From: Candidatus Puniceispirillum sp.
GTDB lineage: Bacteria; Pseudomonadota; Alphaproteobacteria; Puniceispirillales; Puniceispirillaceae
NCBI GenBank assembly: GCA_016778825.1
Contig: JADHOU010000078.1
Span: 1-7,160, forward strand
Direction: 5' to 3'
DNA: 7,160 bases
Part shown: one piece after another, positions 1 to 6,287 of the stretch
How the letters are laid out: every line of letters begins with the position of its first letter
Position numbering within the stretch: the first letter of the stretch is position 1
Translations under genes and position numbers: made by a program
Notes under the pieces: model-generated
What the model was told of the DNA's origin: nothing
The model's input: only the letters and a program-made list of their open reading frames with translations
Database searches by the model: none

Positions 1-587
1 ATCTGTTGATGGAGTCACTGCAATCAACCGTTGGTTTGGTTCATGGTGCCGAGCGAACCGATATTCGTGACGGTGTTGCCCTTAGCGTCAATCTTGAACC
101 CGATGTAAAAAGCGGCATGATTGGCTGGCGGGCGCGTAAACATGCCGGTTTGATTGATATTGATTCGCCAGCAAGCCAGCCGGTTGACGCTTTTTGGGAA
201 CGCGTCACCCCATCTGACCTTACGGTTGGCGGGCTGGTTTTGAATCCTGATGAATTCTATATTTTGGCAAGCCGTGAATTTGTGACCGTGCCAAAAGATC
301 ACGCTGCCGAGATGCGTGCCTACGATACAAGAGTCGGCGAATTTCGCGCGCATTATGCCGGATTTTTCGATCCCGGCTTTGGCATGGCCGAGCTTGGCGC
401 TGATGGAACGCGTGCCGTTCTTGAGGTGCGGTCGCATGATGTGCCATTCCTGATTGAACAGGGTCAAACGGTTTGCCGGCTGGTTTATGAACCAATGGTA
501 TCGGTGCCGGCAACGCTGTATGGTTCCGGCGGATCAAACTATCAATCACAAGGGCTGCGATTGGCCAAACATTTTATTCAGGACTAA
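1..587 (+). CDS. dcd: dCTP deaminase, C-terminal part (5' truncated by window edge)
   Basis: The product deaminates dCTP to dUTP, feeding dTMP synthesis in the cytoplasm. The reading frame is open through the left edge (first whole codon at position 3), so about 195 C-terminal residues are visible and the start lies outside. Family marks are the segment AGFFDPGFG followed by VLEV, which matches the dCTP deaminase/dUTPase core (DPG strand and the LE that carries the catalytic Glu region), then GQTVCRLVYEPM, and a C-terminal tail with LYG, GSNYQSQGLRLAKHF, the nucleotide-closing tail typical of the family. The visible part alone is as long as a whole E. coli Dcd, with more upstream, so this is the longer, duplicated-domain form common in alphaproteobacteria (known from the family, inferred here). 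It ends at TAA 585-587, and 210 bases separate it from argD. The TTG/ATG codons at 6 and 9 are internal, not starts. Confidence 0.9.
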   Translation, partial: LLMESLQSTVGLVHGAERTDIRDGVALSVNLEPDVKSGMIGWRARKHAGLIDIDSPASQPVDAFWERVTPSDLTVGGLVLNPDEFYILASREFVTVPKDHAAEMRAYDTRVGEFRAHYAGFFDPGFGMAELGADGTRAVLEVRSHDVPFLIEQGQTVCRLVYEPMVSVPATLYGSGGSNYQSQGLRLAKHFIQD

Positions 588-600
588 CCAATTGTTGGTT
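586..600 (+). repeat. Small inverted repeat at the dcd stop codon
   Basis: AACCAA (586-591) and TTGGTT (595-600) form a perfect 6-bp stem with a 3-base loop that begins inside the dcd stop codon. No T-tract follows, so it is not an intrinsic terminator by itself. It could protect the 3' end of the dcd transcript, or be chance. Confidence 0.35.
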
Positions 601-621
601 GGGCATTTATTGGCTGATATC

Positions 622-650
622 TTGACAATTGTTCCAAAAATCGCGAGAGT
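622..650 (+). promoter_or_regulatory. Possible sigma-70 promoter with perfect -35 box
   Basis: TTGACA at 622-627 is a perfect -35 hexamer. At a 17-base spacing the -10 position reads GAGAGT (645-650), which matches TATAAT at only three positions. A start near 657 would give a leader RNA running into the stem-loop at 689-715 ahead of argD. The poor -10 keeps confidence low. Confidence 0.25.
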
Positions 651-728
651 TGTGGCCTGAATCGAGTGCCAATGCGCGCTTTCTGGGGCCACCAACGGAG
701 ATATTGCGTTGGTGGTTTGATTTTTGGA
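633..728 (+). ncRNA. Candidate structured leader RNA upstream of argD
   Basis: A perfect 10-bp inverted repeat pairs TCCAAAAATC (633-642) with GATTTTTGGA (719-728). It encloses the 9-bp hairpin at 689-715. A third possible pairing, GTGGCC (652-657) with GGCCAC (687-692), overlaps the 5' arm of that hairpin and so cannot coexist with it. A weak TGGC/GCCA stem (653-656 with 668-671) is a further alternative. Together these look like a structured or switching 5' leader of the arginine operon. I do not recognise it as a known riboswitch class, and folding was done by eye. The plain alternative is a terminator for dcd in an AT-rich gap with coincidental pairing. Confidence 0.3.
689..725 (+). terminator. 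Rho-independent terminator or attenuator between dcd and argD
   Basis: CCACCAACG (689-697) and CGTTGGTGG (707-715) form a perfect 9-bp stem with a 9-base loop, followed directly by a T-rich tail TTTGATTTTT (716-725). This is the geometry of an intrinsic terminator on the + strand. It most simply ends the dcd transcript. If transcription starts at the TTGACA at 622, it would instead be an attenuator for argD. Confidence 0.7.
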
Positions 729-735
729 TATTAAT

Positions 736-775
736 TTGGGCGTGTTTGCCAGTTTGATATAGATGGCATTACAAA
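736..775 (+). promoter_or_regulatory. Weak candidate promoter region for argD-argF-hslO
   Basis: Downstream of the terminator, two weak hexamer pairs are possible: TTGGGC (736-741) with TATAGA (758-763) at 16 bases, or TTGCCA (746-751) with TACAAA (770-775) at 18 bases. Either would give a short 5' leader before the argD start at 798. Some promoter is expected here if the terminator is efficient. Neither pair is convincing alone. Confidence 0.25.
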
Positions 776-797
776 GGACAAGCCGGGTGGTTTTAAC

Positions 798-2015
798 ATG
801 AACCAAAAAGCCGTAGATTACGCAGCTGACTCAGCTGTGATGCAAACCTATGGACGCGCCGAAATTGGTTTTGTGCGCGGTGAGGGCTGCTGGCTTGAAT
901 CTGACACAGGTGAAAAATATCTCGATTGTGCAAGCGGGATTGCTGTTAACACGCTTGGCCATAGCCATCCGCATCTGGTCGCTGCGCTGACCGAACAGGC
1001 TGGCAAATTATGGCATACATCCAATCTTTACCGAATTCCCGGTCAAGAGACTGTTGCCAAAATGCTTGCATCGCTTTCGGGTCTTGATCAGGTGTTTTTC
1101 TGTAATTCTGGTGCTGAAGCCACCGAAGCTGCGGTCAAGATTGCCCGCCGTGCCGCCTATGAAAAGGGCGAGCCTGAGCGGATGACCATTCTGTGTGCGA
1201 CAGGCGCTTTTCATGGCCGGACATTAGGCATGCTTGCGGCGACAGATAGGCCGGTTTTCCGAACTGGCTTTGGCCCGATGCCAGCCGGATTTGACCATGT
1301 TTCTTTTGGTAATTTGAATGCGCTTCGTGCCGCGCTTGGGCCGCATGTGGCGGCGGTGATGGTTGAATCGGTGCAGGGCGAAGGCGGTGCCAAGCAAGTT
1401 CCCGATGGCTATCTTGCCGGTGTGCGTGAAGCGGCTGATGAATTTGGCGCGCTGGTGATTGCTGATGAGGTGCAGGCTGGTATTGGCCGGACTGGACGGC
1501 TGTTTTCATATGAGGATACCGGAATCAAGCCTGATATTGTTGCGCTTGCCAAAGGGCTTGCTGGCGGATTTCCGATTGGGGCTGTTATTGCCAGCAAAAC
1601 GGTCGGTGCGGCGATGACACCCGGGACGCATGGATCAACCTTTGGCGGCAATCCGCTGGCCATGGCGGCGGCAAAGGCGGTTCTTGAAATTCTTGGTGAA
1701 GACGGGTTTTTAGCCGATGTTCGTGACCGTGCAGCCTATCTTGATACGGCGTTGCATCAGCTCCAGACACAATTTCCGGCGATGATTGACGCGCTCCACG
1801 GGCGTGGATTTTTGCGCGGTATCCGGCTTCGTGATTCGTTCGATTTGCCCGCGCTTGTGAAACGGCTTCGTGATGACCTTCTGCTTACAGTGCCAGCGGC
1901 TGAAAATACGCTTCGGCTTTTGCCACCATTGACAATTCATCGTGATGAAATTGATCTTGCGATTGCCAAACTTGTGGCGGCATTGACCGCAATGGCCCCG
2001 CGTGACGGTCAATAG
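798..2015 (+). CDS. argD: Acetylornithine/ornithine-type aminotransferase, class III PLP enzyme
   Basis: The product transfers an amino group between glutamate and N-acetylglutamate semialdehyde to give N-acetylornithine in arginine synthesis. It is a cytoplasmic PLP enzyme, and family members often also serve lysine synthesis as the succinyl-DAP aminotransferase. At 405 residues it has the usual length. Landmarks are ASGIAVNTLGHSHP (about 45-58), the phosphate-binding SGAEATEAA (104-112), FHGRT (138-142), ESVQGEGG (190-197), IADEVQAGIGRTG (221-233) with the pyridine-contacting Asp223, ALAKGLAGG (249-257) with Lys252 as the Schiff-base lysine, and HGSTFGGNPLA (278-288). The start ATG at 798 is preceded by a weak GGGTGG (785-790), 7 bases away, and the N-terminus fits the family (AVMQTYGRAE). 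The neighbour argF, 47 bases downstream, supports the arginine assignment over other class III enzymes. Confidence 0.95.
   Translation: MNQKAVDYAADSAVMQTYGRAEIGFVRGEGCWLESDTGEKYLDCASGIAVNTLGHSHPHLVAALTEQAGKLWHTSNLYRIPGQETVAKMLASLSGLDQVFFCNSGAEATEAAVKIARRAAYEKGEPERMTILCATGAFHGRTLGMLAATDRPVFRTGFGPMPAGFDHVSFGNLNALRAALGPHVAAVMVESVQGEGGAKQVPDGYLAGVREAADEFGALVIADEVQAGIGRTGRLFSYEDTGIKPDIVALAKGLAGGFPIGAVIASKTVGAAMTPGTHGSTFGGNPLAMAAAKAVLEILGEDGFLADVRDRAAYLDTALHQLQTQFPAMIDALHGRGFLRGIRLRDSFDLPALVKRLRDDLLLTVPAAENTLRLLPPLTIHRDEIDLAIAKLVAALTAMAPRDGQ
1982..2013 (+). repeat. Inverted repeat across the argD stop
   Basis: ATTGACCG (1982-1989) and CGGTCAAT (2006-2013) are perfect 8-bp arms with a 16-base loop, running into the argD stop codon. 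A T5 run (2026-2030) lies 12 bases past the stem, too far for a classic intrinsic terminator. It might stabilise the mRNA or moderate argD versus argF expression, or be chance. Confidence 0.35.
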
Positions 2016-2044
2016 AGCGCAATAATTTTTGCCAAATATGAATG

Positions 2045-2053
2045 AAGGACGGG
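2045..2053 (+). promoter_or_regulatory. Ribosome binding site that sets the argF start
   Basis: The purine-rich stretch AAGGACGGG lies about 9-10 bases before ATG 2063. The earlier in-frame ATG at 2042 sits just upstream of this stretch and has only AT-rich sequence before it, so translation probably starts at 2063. Confidence 0.6.
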
Positions 2054-2062
2054 ATAACGCCG

Positions 2063-2971
2063 ATGCGGCATTTTCTAGATTTGAAAGATTTTTCGACTGA
2101 CGCTCTGCAAGCGATGCTTGATGACGGCTTACATATGAAGGCAGCGCAAAAATTAGGCGAAGGCCATGCGATGCCATTGGCTGGCAAAACCGTTGCGATG
2201 ATTTTTGAAAAGCCGTCAACGCGAACCCGCGTGTCATTCGAGGTTGGCGTTGTCCAGCTTGGCGGCACGCCATTGATCTTATCGGCAAATGATCTGCAGC
2301 TTGGCCGTGGTGAATCGGTTGAAGATACGGCGCGGGTGCTATCGCGTTATGTCGATGTGATTATGCTTCGCTGTTTTCAGCATGAAACGCTTCTCACCCT
2401 TGCCGAACATGCAACCGTGCCGGTGATCAATGCATTGACCCAGCGTTCGCACCCTTGCCAGCTTATGGCCGATCTGATGACGATGATCGAATATCATGGC
2501 CCGCTTGCCGGACAAAGTGTTGCATGGCTTGGTGATGGCAATAATGTTGCGGTAAGCTGGATCGAGGCGGCGGTTCGCTTTGGCTTTCAATTGCGCATTT
2601 CTGGCCCGCAAAATTACGCGCCACCTGCCGATTTATTGGCGTGGGCGCGGTCAAATGGCGGCGATATCATCCTTACCGATGAGGTTGGTCTGGCGATTGA
2701 CAAGGTGCAAACAGTGGTAACCGATGTCTGGGTTTCAATGGGCAATGATGAGGGCAGTCGCCGTGCTGATTTTGCGCCATTTCAGGTGAATGCCGAATTG
2801 ATGAAGGCCGCCGCTGGCGATGCTATTTTCATGCATTGTCTGCCAGCATGGCGTGGCATGGAAGTGACCGCCGATGTTATTGACGGGCCGCAATCAGCAG
2901 TCTTTGACGAAGCCGAAAACCGGCTTCATGCCCAAAAAGCCATTCTGGCATGGTGCGTTTCGGGGAATTAG
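2063..2971 (+). CDS. argF: Ornithine carbamoyltransferase
   Basis: The product condenses carbamoyl phosphate with ornithine to give citrulline, a cytoplasmic step of arginine synthesis, probably as a trimer. The N-terminal carbamoyl-phosphate domain carries STRTR (52-56) and HPCQL (130-134). The ornithine-binding half carries DVWVSMG (221-227, the DxxxSMG loop) and HCLP (258-261) with the catalytic Cys259. Length is 302 residues from ATG 2063, normal for the family. This start is preferred over ATG 2042 because of the purine-rich site before it and because MRHFLDLKDF is the usual opening. After HCLP the chain reads AWRGMEVT, where many relatives have AHRGEE; the catalytic residues are intact. 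It lies 47 bases after argD and 55 before hslO, so probably the same transcript. Confidence 0.95.
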   Translation: MRHFLDLKDFSTDALQAMLDDGLHMKAAQKLGEGHAMPLAGKTVAMIFEKPSTRTRVSFEVGVVQLGGTPLILSANDLQLGRGESVEDTARVLSRYVDVIMLRCFQHETLLTLAEHATVPVINALTQRSHPCQLMADLMTMIEYHGPLAGQSVAWLGDGNNVAVSWIEAAVRFGFQLRISGPQNYAPPADLLAWARSNGGDIILTDEVGLAIDKVQTVVTDVWVSMGNDEGSRRADFAPFQVNAELMKAAAGDAIFMHCLPAWRGMEVTADVIDGPQSAVFDEAENRLHAQKAILAWCVSGN

Positions 2972-2986
2972 ACGCAAATCCCCGAG

Positions 2987-3001
2987 CAGCCGCGACGGCT
3001 G
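2987..3001 (+). repeat. Short GC-rich hairpin between argF and hslO
   Basis: CAGCCG (2987-2992) and CGGCTG (2996-3001) form a perfect 6-bp stem with a 3-base loop (CGA). The nearest T-run (3015-3018) is 13 bases later, so it is not a good terminator. It may tune hslO expression or protect the argDF message. Confidence 0.4.
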
Positions 3002-3026
3002 ATGTGAGTTGCTGTTTTAGGATGTA

Positions 3027-3998
3027 ATGATGTTGAATGATAATTTACCGGCCGATGCGCAGATTCTGCCTTTTTATCTGGCTGACGGTTCGGATGATGT
3101 TGCGTTAATTCGTGGCCGTATGGCGTCGGTTGGCCGCCCTGCCAATAGCATTCTTGAGCGCCATGGCTACCCGCCGCTTGTGGCAACCCTTCAAGCCGAG
3201 GCTTTGGCATTGGCCGCTTGTTTATCCAGCACCTTGAAATTTGATGGTGTGTTCACGCTTCAGGCCAAAGGTGATGGTTTGGTTCGCACGCTATTTGCCG
3301 ATATTACCGAGGCTGGCCATCTTCGTGGCTATACTGCGATGGAGGATAATCCAACCGGTTTTCAAATGGTGGCTTTGGCACATGATCCATCGGGTCCGGT
3401 TTGCCTTGGCCCATTAATGGGTAGAGGCTATATCGCCTTTACCGTTGATGATGGCACCAGCAATGGCCGCTATCAGGGGATTGTCGAACTGGATGAACGG
3501 CATCTAAGCGACGCGGCGATGCGGTGGTATAAAAATTCAGAACAGCTCGATACGATTGTTGTTTGTGCTGCTGAACATGGGTCAGATGGCTGGCAGGCGG
3601 CGGCCTTGATGTTGCAACGGATTGCGGCTGATGGTGGCAAGGATGATGTTTCCAGCATGCCAAAAACCAATGAACGGGCTCGCACCGCCAGTGATGATGC
3701 GTGGCATACGGCGAAAACCTTACTTAGCTCGATCACCCGCGGTGAATTGCTTGATCCGGCCTTGTCGCCAGAAGATATTATTTTCCGCCTGTTTAACAGC
3801 ATGGCTCCGCATAGCGCACCTGCGCGTCCAGTGCTTGATCAATGCCGCTGCAATGTCGAAAAGATCGAATCAATGCTTCAACAATTAGCACCAGATGACA
3901 TTGATGACATGGCTGACCATGATGGGAATCTGACGGTTACTTGTGAATTTTGCAAAACGCATCGTGCCTATCATAAGAATGCGATTCCGCGTCCTTAA
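3027..3998 (+). CDS. hslO: Hsp33 redox-regulated chaperone
   Basis: Hsp33 is a cytoplasmic holdase that is inactive while four cysteines hold zinc and becomes active when oxidants form disulfides and release the zinc. This 323-residue product shows the N-terminal Hsp33 core with IRGRM (28-32), the LKFDGVFTLQAKGDGLVRTL segment (70-89) and NSEQLDT (170-176, the conserved SEQ element). The C-terminal redox switch has a CxC pair (Cys273, Cys275) and a CxxC pair (Cys306, Cys309), all present. Length is slightly above E. coli Hsp33, with a somewhat longer linker. AGGA at 3019-3022 serves either ATG 3027 (4 bases) or ATG 3030 (7 bases); the latter may be the true start, one residue shorter. Its place after argD-argF is customary in alphaproteobacteria, though no functional link with arginine is shown by the sequence. 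Confidence 0.95.
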   Translation: MMLNDNLPADAQILPFYLADGSDDVALIRGRMASVGRPANSILERHGYPPLVATLQAEALALAACLSSTLKFDGVFTLQAKGDGLVRTLFADITEAGHLRGYTAMEDNPTGFQMVALAHDPSGPVCLGPLMGRGYIAFTVDDGTSNGRYQGIVELDERHLSDAAMRWYKNSEQLDTIVVCAAEHGSDGWQAAALMLQRIAADGGKDDVSSMPKTNERARTASDDAWHTAKTLLSSITRGELLDPALSPEDIIFRLFNSMAPHSAPARPVLDQCRCNVEKIESMLQQLAPDDIDDMADHDGNLTVTCEFCKTHRAYHKNAIPRP

Positions 3999-4002
3999 TT
4001 TT

Positions 4003-4032
4003 GCGCCAATGTTTGCAAGACATTGATAGCGC
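4003..4032 (+). repeat. Bulged stem-loop just after hslO
   Basis: GCGC (4003-4006) plus CAATGT (4007-4012) pair with ACATTG (4020-4025) and GCGC (4029-4032), leaving a 7-base loop and a 3-base bulge (ATA). It starts 5 bases after the hslO stop, so it is well placed to end or protect that transcript. There is no T-tract downstream, so it is not a standard intrinsic terminator. Confidence 0.45.
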
Positions 4033-4078
4033 CGTTCCAAAAATTGCGGCATAGTTGCAAAATTGCAAGGTGATCAAA

Positions 4079-4106
4079 ACGCATTTCAAAAACCCCATAA
4101 ATGCGT
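4079..4106 (+). repeat. 8-bp inverted repeat in the hslO-lipoprotein gap
   Basis: ACGCATTT (4079-4086) and AAATGCGT (4099-4106) are perfect arms 12 bases apart. A TATGAT hexamer, a fair -10 box, follows at 4114-4119, but no good -35 lies at the right distance. The repeat could be an operator for the lipoprotein gene or a hairpin; no T-tract follows. Confidence 0.35.
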
Positions 4107-4149
4107 CATAAGCTATGATCAGGGTGCCGATTCAATTATTATGAGAAAA

Positions 4150-4153
4150 AGGG
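4150..4153 (+). promoter_or_regulatory. Ribosome binding site that favours the lipoprotein start at 4162
   Basis: AGGG, preceded by an A-run, lies 8 bases before ATG 4162. The in-frame ATG at 4141 has its nearest AGGG 16 bases upstream, and codons before that (from 4063) show no ribosome site. Confidence 0.45.
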
Positions 4154-4161
4154 CTTTGACG

Positions 4162-4755
4162 ATGTTTTGTTCAAAAATGATGACAGTCTTGGCGTTGGTT
4201 CTGGCCGGTGGGCTTCTTGCCGCCTGCAAAACAGGAACAGCAACGCCGCCGCCACAGATTTTTTCGGTAGATACTTATCAGCCGTTAAACCTTAATGCCC
4301 GCCGTCTTGAAATTATTGATAGTTGGCAGATGCCGGTTGCCGATCCTTATATCGGGCATCGGGTAAGCCCGTTGCCAAGCACCATTCTTGCCGATTGGGC
4401 ATCGCATGTGCTTCGCCCTGCTGGTGGCAGTGGCGAGATTATTTTCGACATGAAACAAGTTGCTGTGACGCTGACTGATTTGCCTGCGAAGGTTGGAATT
4501 GATGGTTTGCTCACCGATCAGCAAAGCCGCAAAATCACCGCTGAAATCAAAGCCAAAATCATGTGGCTTCAGCCGGTTGGCGGCACACAGGCATTGGCCG
4601 ATCTAAGCGCCACACATTCGATCACAATTCGTGAATCAGCCACAGCAAATGAAGTTAGTAAGGTTGTCAATGAAGCGATGAAGGGTGCGCTCGTCCGGCT
4701 GGATAGCCAAACCCGCAAGGAATTGGCAACCATTGAACGGATTATTCTGCCCTAG
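4162..4755 (+). CDS. Predicted lipoprotein of unknown function
   Basis: A 197-residue product with a classic type II signal: short N-region with one Lys (MFCSK), a hydrophobic stretch (about 6-18), and lipobox LAAC (19-22) with Cys22 as the lipidated residue. Residue +2 is Lys, not Asp, so outer-membrane sorting is the default expectation. The mature part opens with a short Pro-rich linker (29-31), then a soluble alpha/beta domain with ADWASHVLRPAGGSGEIIF (77-95) and a GLLTDQQSRKITAEIKAKI segment (115-133). From memory this resembles a conserved alphaproteobacterial lipoprotein family of unassigned role; I cannot name it. The start could instead be ATG 4141, which adds the charged MRKRALT and leaves the lipobox unchanged. 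It is separated from hslO by 163 bases, so probably has its own promoter, and converges on trkH. Confidence 0.8.
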   Translation: MFCSKMMTVLALVLAGGLLAACKTGTATPPPQIFSVDTYQPLNLNARRLEIIDSWQMPVADPYIGHRVSPLPSTILADWASHVLRPAGGSGEIIFDMKQVAVTLTDLPAKVGIDGLLTDQQSRKITAEIKAKIMWLQPVGGTQALADLSATHSITIRESATANEVSKVVNEAMKGALVRLDSQTRKELATIERIILP

Positions 4756-4758
4756 GGA

Positions 4759-4787
4759 TTTTGGCACGATATCTAGCGCTGCCAAAA
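4759..4787. repeat. Palindrome spanning the convergent lipoprotein/trkH 3' ends
   Basis: TTTTGGCA (4759-4766) and TGCCAAAA (4780-4787) are perfect 8-bp arms with a 13-base loop, overlapping the last trkH codons. The T and A runs are the wrong way round for a U-tailed intrinsic terminator on either strand. A role in ending both transcripts by hairpin pausing is possible but unproven. Confidence 0.45.
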
Positions 4788-6218
4788 GGCCGGATTGAGC
4801 ATTACCAGAACAGTAAAGATTTCTAGCCGTCCCAAAAGCATGGCAAAGGACATGATCCATTTTGCGCTATCTGGAAGTGTCGAGAAATTGCCATCAGCGC
4901 CAATCACTTCGCCAAGACCCGGGCCAACATTACTGATTGATGTTGCGGCACCTGACAGCGCCGTGACAAAATCAAGCCCGGTCATGCCTAGCATAATCGC
5001 GATCAGCACAAAGCCAAGAATAAAGAGATAGAAAAACCCCATCACCGAATCCATGACCTCGACCGAAACTGGCCGTTTATTGTAATAGGCAAGTACCACC
5101 GCGTGCGGGCGCAGCAAGCGACTGATCTGCACCTTGGCGGTACTGGCAAGAACCTGAAGGCGAAACACTTTGATTCCGCAGGTGGTTGACCCGCCACAGC
5201 CGCCAATGAACATAACGATCAACAGGATCGTTGTTGCAAAACCGCCCCATGCCGAAAAATTGGCGCTCACATACCCTGTGCCGGTCATGATCGAAACACC
5301 GTTAAAGCTGGCTTGGCGTACGGCCTCGCCAAACCCCAAACCGGTTTGCATCAAATGCCAGATCAATAGTAGAACAAGCCCAACAGCAAGGATTAAGAAC
5401 CAGCGCACTTGCGGGTCATTCAACAAGCTTCGCCACCCGCCGCGTACCATCGCCAGATAATGCGCAAAAGGCAGGCTGCCAACAATCATGCCCGTGATGA
5501 TAATCCATTCGACAGCAATCGAGTCAAATGCCCCAATTGACGCTGTGCGGGTTGAATAGCCGCCAGTGGCAAGGGTTGTCATTGAATGCGCAACCGCATC
5601 AAACATATCCATGCCCGCCAGCGCCAGCATCACCGCCCAAAGCGCGGTTAGTCCGGTATAGACAAGGCCGATACCGCCAGCAAGCTGGGTCGCCCGTGGC
5701 ACAACATTTTCAGCCCGTTCATAGGATTCGGTTCGAAATAGCTGCATGCCACCAACCGACAACATTGGCAAAACGGCCATTGCCATAACAACAATACCAA
5801 CCCCACCAAGCCATTGAAGCAAGGCACGCCAGATCAAAATTCCGTGGGATGCCTGTTCGATTTCAACAAGGATGGTTGATCCAGTTGTTGTGATCCCTGA
5901 AACCGATTCAAAAACCGAATCGGTAAAGCTAAGGTCAAGCTCGCTGAACATAAACGGCAAAGCACCAAAAATGCTGATCATCACCCATGAGCCGTTGGTC
6001 AGCAAAAACGCCTGCCGAAGCCCAAGATCAAGCGAATCGCGCTGGTTTGTTGCAAGCCATACCGACACGCCAACAAAGCCGGTCAATAACGCCGACAATG
6101 CAAAAACCTGCCAATCATCAGATCCGGCATAAAGATCAACACCCATTGGAATCAGCATGGCCGCTGCCAAGATGGTTGCCAGAAGTCCCAGAATATTTAG
6201 CACGGGTGAAAGCTGCAT
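4773..6218 (-). CDS. trkH: TrkH-family potassium uptake channel subunit
   Basis: An inner-membrane K+ (possibly also Na+) translocation subunit that normally works with the cytoplasmic NAD/ATP-binding regulator TrkA, not in this window. The 481-residue product is hydrophobic throughout and has the four-fold M1-P-M2 plan of the Trk/Ktr/HKT superfamily. The four pore loops read TTTGS (110-114), TLATGGYS (215-222), SIMTGTGYVS (309-318) and SISNVGPG (427-434), each with the conserved filter glycine. The GGCGGSTTCGIK motif (339-350) corresponds to the intramembrane gating loop after the third filter, and LGRLEIFTVLVMLNPAFW (462-479) is the usual C-terminal end. The start ATG (6216-6218) has only a weak GGAT upstream. 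It lies 69 bases after folE on the same strand with no clear terminator between, so cotranscription is possible. Confidence 0.95.
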   Translation of the reverse strand: MQLSPVLNILGLLATILAAAMLIPMGVDLYAGSDDWQVFALSALLTGFVGVSVWLATNQRDSLDLGLRQAFLLTNGSWVMISIFGALPFMFSELDLSFTDSVFESVSGITTTGSTILVEIEQASHGILIWRALLQWLGGVGIVVMAMAVLPMLSVGGMQLFRTESYERAENVVPRATQLAGGIGLVYTGLTALWAVMLALAGMDMFDAVAHSMTTLATGGYSTRTASIGAFDSIAVEWIIITGMIVGSLPFAHYLAMVRGGWRSLLNDPQVRWFLILAVGLVLLLIWHLMQTGLGFGEAVRQASFNGVSIMTGTGYVSANFSAWGGFATTILLIVMFIGGCGGSTTCGIKVFRLQVLASTAKVQISRLLRPHAVVLAYYNKRPVSVEVMDSVMGFFYLFILGFVLIAIMLGMTGLDFVTALSGAATSISNVGPGLGEVIGADGNFSTLPDSAKWIMSFAMLLGRLEIFTVLVMLNPAFWQR

Positions 6219-6287
6219 GATGATCCGGTTGCGGTTACAATTGGCGGCTTATGCGTTGGTGGTGTCCTATGCTGGGGTGCCTTATCA

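Noticed and set aside
626..757. Possible leader peptide frame before argD
   Set aside because: It has no ATG, only TTG starts without a ribosome site, and no run of arginine codons, so a peptide-based arginine attenuator is not supported.
761..771. 11-base match AGATGGCATTA also at 7145-7155
   Set aside because: Exact matches of 11 bases are expected several times by chance in 7 kb, and the contexts differ.
546..806. Minus-strand frame of 86 codons across the dcd-argD gap
   Set aside because: It resembles no family, overlaps the dcd end, the terminator and the argD start, and has the look of a frame open by chance in AT-rich DNA.
2042..2062. Upstream ATG giving a 7-residue longer ArgF
   Set aside because: There is no ribosome site before it, whereas the purine-rich stretch lies after it and before ATG 2063; the extra residues are not typical of the family.
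4063..4161. N-terminal extension of the lipoprotein frame from 4063
   Set aside because: It would bury the signal peptide behind up to 33 residues, includes the 8-bp inverted repeat, and has no ribosome site.
4759..4787. Bidirectional intrinsic terminator
   Set aside because: The stem is flanked by T on the left and A on the right, so neither strand gives a U-tail after the hairpin.
6253..6262. GCGTTGGTGG, also found in the terminator stem at 706-715
   Set aside because: No complementary arm lies nearby, and a 10-base match is at chance level for this length of sequence.
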